In this document: piece by piece, positions 30,475-31,906 of the stretch
Layout of the letters: each line of letters starts with the position of its first letter
How positions within the stretch are numbered: position 1 is the first letter of the stretch
NCBI GenBank assembly: GCA_022578965.1
Contig: MU400850.1
Coordinates: 1-31,906 of the forward strand
Length of the DNA: 31,906 nucleotides
Source: Xylaria sp. FL1777
Lineage: Eukaryota; Ascomycota; Sordariomycetes; Xylariales; Xylariaceae
Reading direction: 5' to 3'
Position numbers and translations under genes: made by a program
Notes under the pieces: model-generated
Seen by the model: the letters and a program-made list of their open reading frames with translations, nothing else
What the model was told of the DNA's origin: nothing
Database searches by the model: none

Positions 30475-31906
30475 CCTACTTTTTACTTTTTTTATTACGC
30501 CTTTTTAATTGCACTACTTTATATTGCAGCATTAGCAAGTATTAAATGTTGCGTATATTTTAATTTTATTTAATTAAGCTTATTTAAATATTATATAGCT
30601 ACTTTAAAAAAAATATCTTTTTAATTGCTATATATAAAGCTAAATATATATATATAATTATAAATAGCTATATTTATAAAAATTTACAGCTATATTATTA
30701 TAATTATATATTATTATATTTATTAATAATATATTTATATAATTTAATTAAAGCTAGTTTTGTTTATTATTTATTTTGTTAAGCTATTATAAACTAAATT
30801 TATTATTTTTTATATTTTAAAATTTTATGCTACTTTTTTTAAATATAGCATACTTTTTTTGCATATAATTTGCTTTTTTTATATATAACTTGCTTTTTTT
30901 ATATATAATTTGCTTTTTTTATATATAATTTGCTTTTTTTATATATAACTTGCTTTTTTTATATATAATTTGTTTTTTTTATATATAACTTGCATTTTTT
31001 ATATATAATATATTTTTTTTATATATAATATACTTAAAGCATTTATTCTTTTAATATTTATTTATATACTTAATAATATAACATATTTAATAATAGCGCT
31101 AGTTTTTTTAAAAAATTTTAAGTTTTAAAAATAACTTATGTTATTAAAAATAAGTTTTTTTAAAACTTTAAAAAAGTGCTTAAATATTATTTAGCAAATA
31201 AAATTTATTATTAATTACTTATAAAAAAGCATAAATAATAAAGTTTAAAAATTAATAAAAAAATTTATAGTTAATATTTTTTATATTTTTATAATATAAT
31301 AATACTTATTTAAAATTAATTAGGATTTTTACTGTTAGTTTAACTTTAAAAAAATATTTAAAAAAAGCTAAAAATAAAATATAAATTTTAACTTTAATTA
31401 TGCTAAACAAAAAAAAGCTTATGCTTAATATATATTTATTAAAAAAACAAATAAAAAAACATGCAAGCAATATTAAGCATAAAATAGCAAAAAACTATTT
31501 GCTAAATATATTATAGCAAGTAAAAATATTGCAACAAAAGCATACTTTAATTATTACTACTTAAAAATATTTAAAGCTTGCTTTATTTAAACAAGTATAT
31601 ACTATAAAAGTTTAATTAAGCTTGTTTAAATGTTAATAAGTATGTTAAATAGCAAATAAAAATAAAAAAAAAAGTAAAAAAAAAAAACAAAAAAAAACTA
31701 ATAAAACTACAAAAGAAGAACTAAAAAAACAAGTTATAAAAACAGCTAAATAACTAGTAAAATTAAATTGTAAAAAAACAAAATGCACATAAAAATAAAA
31801 AAGTTAAAATTATAAAAATAACTTTAACTCTAAAAAAATAAAAAAAAAAAAGTCAAAATATAATAAAGTATAATAATATAAAATAAGCAATACAAAAAAT
31901 GCTATA
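30475..31906. other. AT-rich, RIP-like isochore (right)
   Basis: Within a few tens of bases at about 30,475 the sequence turns almost purely A/T and stays so to the window end. It is non-coding, with no frame above trivial size. From about 31,380 the plus strand becomes markedly A-rich (long A runs with scattered AC and AG), unlike the T/A-balanced text before it. That may be the ghost of a strand-asymmetric element. I did not find the left-block repeat family here. Confidence 0.85.
30851..31032 (+). repeat. 20-bp tandem array, about nine units
   Basis: About nine head-to-tail units of the form ATATATAATTTGCTTTTTTT, each exactly 20 bases. The middle units are nearly identical, alternating between AATTTGC and AACTTGC. 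Units decay at both ends (ATACTTTTTTTG at the left; AATATATTTTTTTT and AATATACTTAAAGC at the right). Confidence 0.9.

Larger units (their letters stand above)
28921..30475. other. MSB1 upstream region and core-block edge
   Basis: No gene is recognised. For the minus-strand MSB1 this is promoter and leader. It holds a run of 16 A at about 29,581-29,596, GGAT units near 29,274-29,290, a TATG run at about 29,817-29,838 and TACCTA motifs near 30,285-30,350. Composition stays ordinary up to the sharp change at about 30,475. Confidence 0.55.

Overview
The window is nuclear DNA from a filamentous ascomycete (Pezizomycotina; a Sordariomycete-like fungus is my guess). Short spliceosomal introns with GT donors, CTRAY-like branch points and AG acceptors interrupt the genes. 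The protein families are fungal: a TAF1 without bromodomains, a MEF2-type MADS factor of the Rlm1 class and an Msb1/Mug8 protein. The genome looks split into two compartments. A GC-balanced block of about 25.6 kb (roughly 4,880-30,475) is flanked by extremely AT-rich blocks (1-4,880 and 30,475-31,906) that look like repeats degraded by RIP (repeat-induced point mutation).

Layout. 1-4,880: AT-rich isochore with four decayed copies of one ~0.4-0.54 kb repeat family in two modular forms, and no gene. 5,324-5,953 (+): Sec61 beta (SBH1), four exons, the first coding exon being only the ATG. 7,632-11,441 (+): TAF1, four exons, 1,165 aa, ending in a zinc knuckle. 11,442-20,492: about 9 kb without a recognisable gene; it holds microsatellites, dense TACCTA/TAGGTA motifs, two abutting perfect MEF2/Rlm1-type sites and the pyrimidine-rich leader of the next gene. 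20,493-22,628 (+): RLM1-type MADS-box factor, three exons, 612 aa. 22,629-25,485: tail-to-tail intergenic region. 25,486-28,920 (-): Msb1/Mug8-domain polarity protein, six exons, 1,015 aa. 28,921-30,475: its upstream region. 30,475-31,906: the second AT-rich block, with a 20-bp tandem array.

The genes are single-copy housekeeping or regulatory genes, not a cluster. Sec61 beta serves ER translocation and TAF1 serves TFIID. Rlm1 is the transcription factor output of cell-wall-integrity MAPK signalling. Msb1 acts in polarised growth near the Rho/Cdc42 machinery. The last two are thus neighbours (convergent) with related cell-wall/polarity roles; whether that matters is inference. All exon structures were rebuilt by hand from splice signals, reading frame and remembered family features; no alignment was run. 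I found no CRISPR array, tRNA, rRNA, intact transposon or novel multi-gene system. The points most worth a second look are the paired MEF2-type sites, the competing splice acceptors that decide whether TAF1 keeps its zinc knuckle, the MEF2A-like docking motif in RLM1, and the modular AT-rich repeat with its odd dinucleotide signature.
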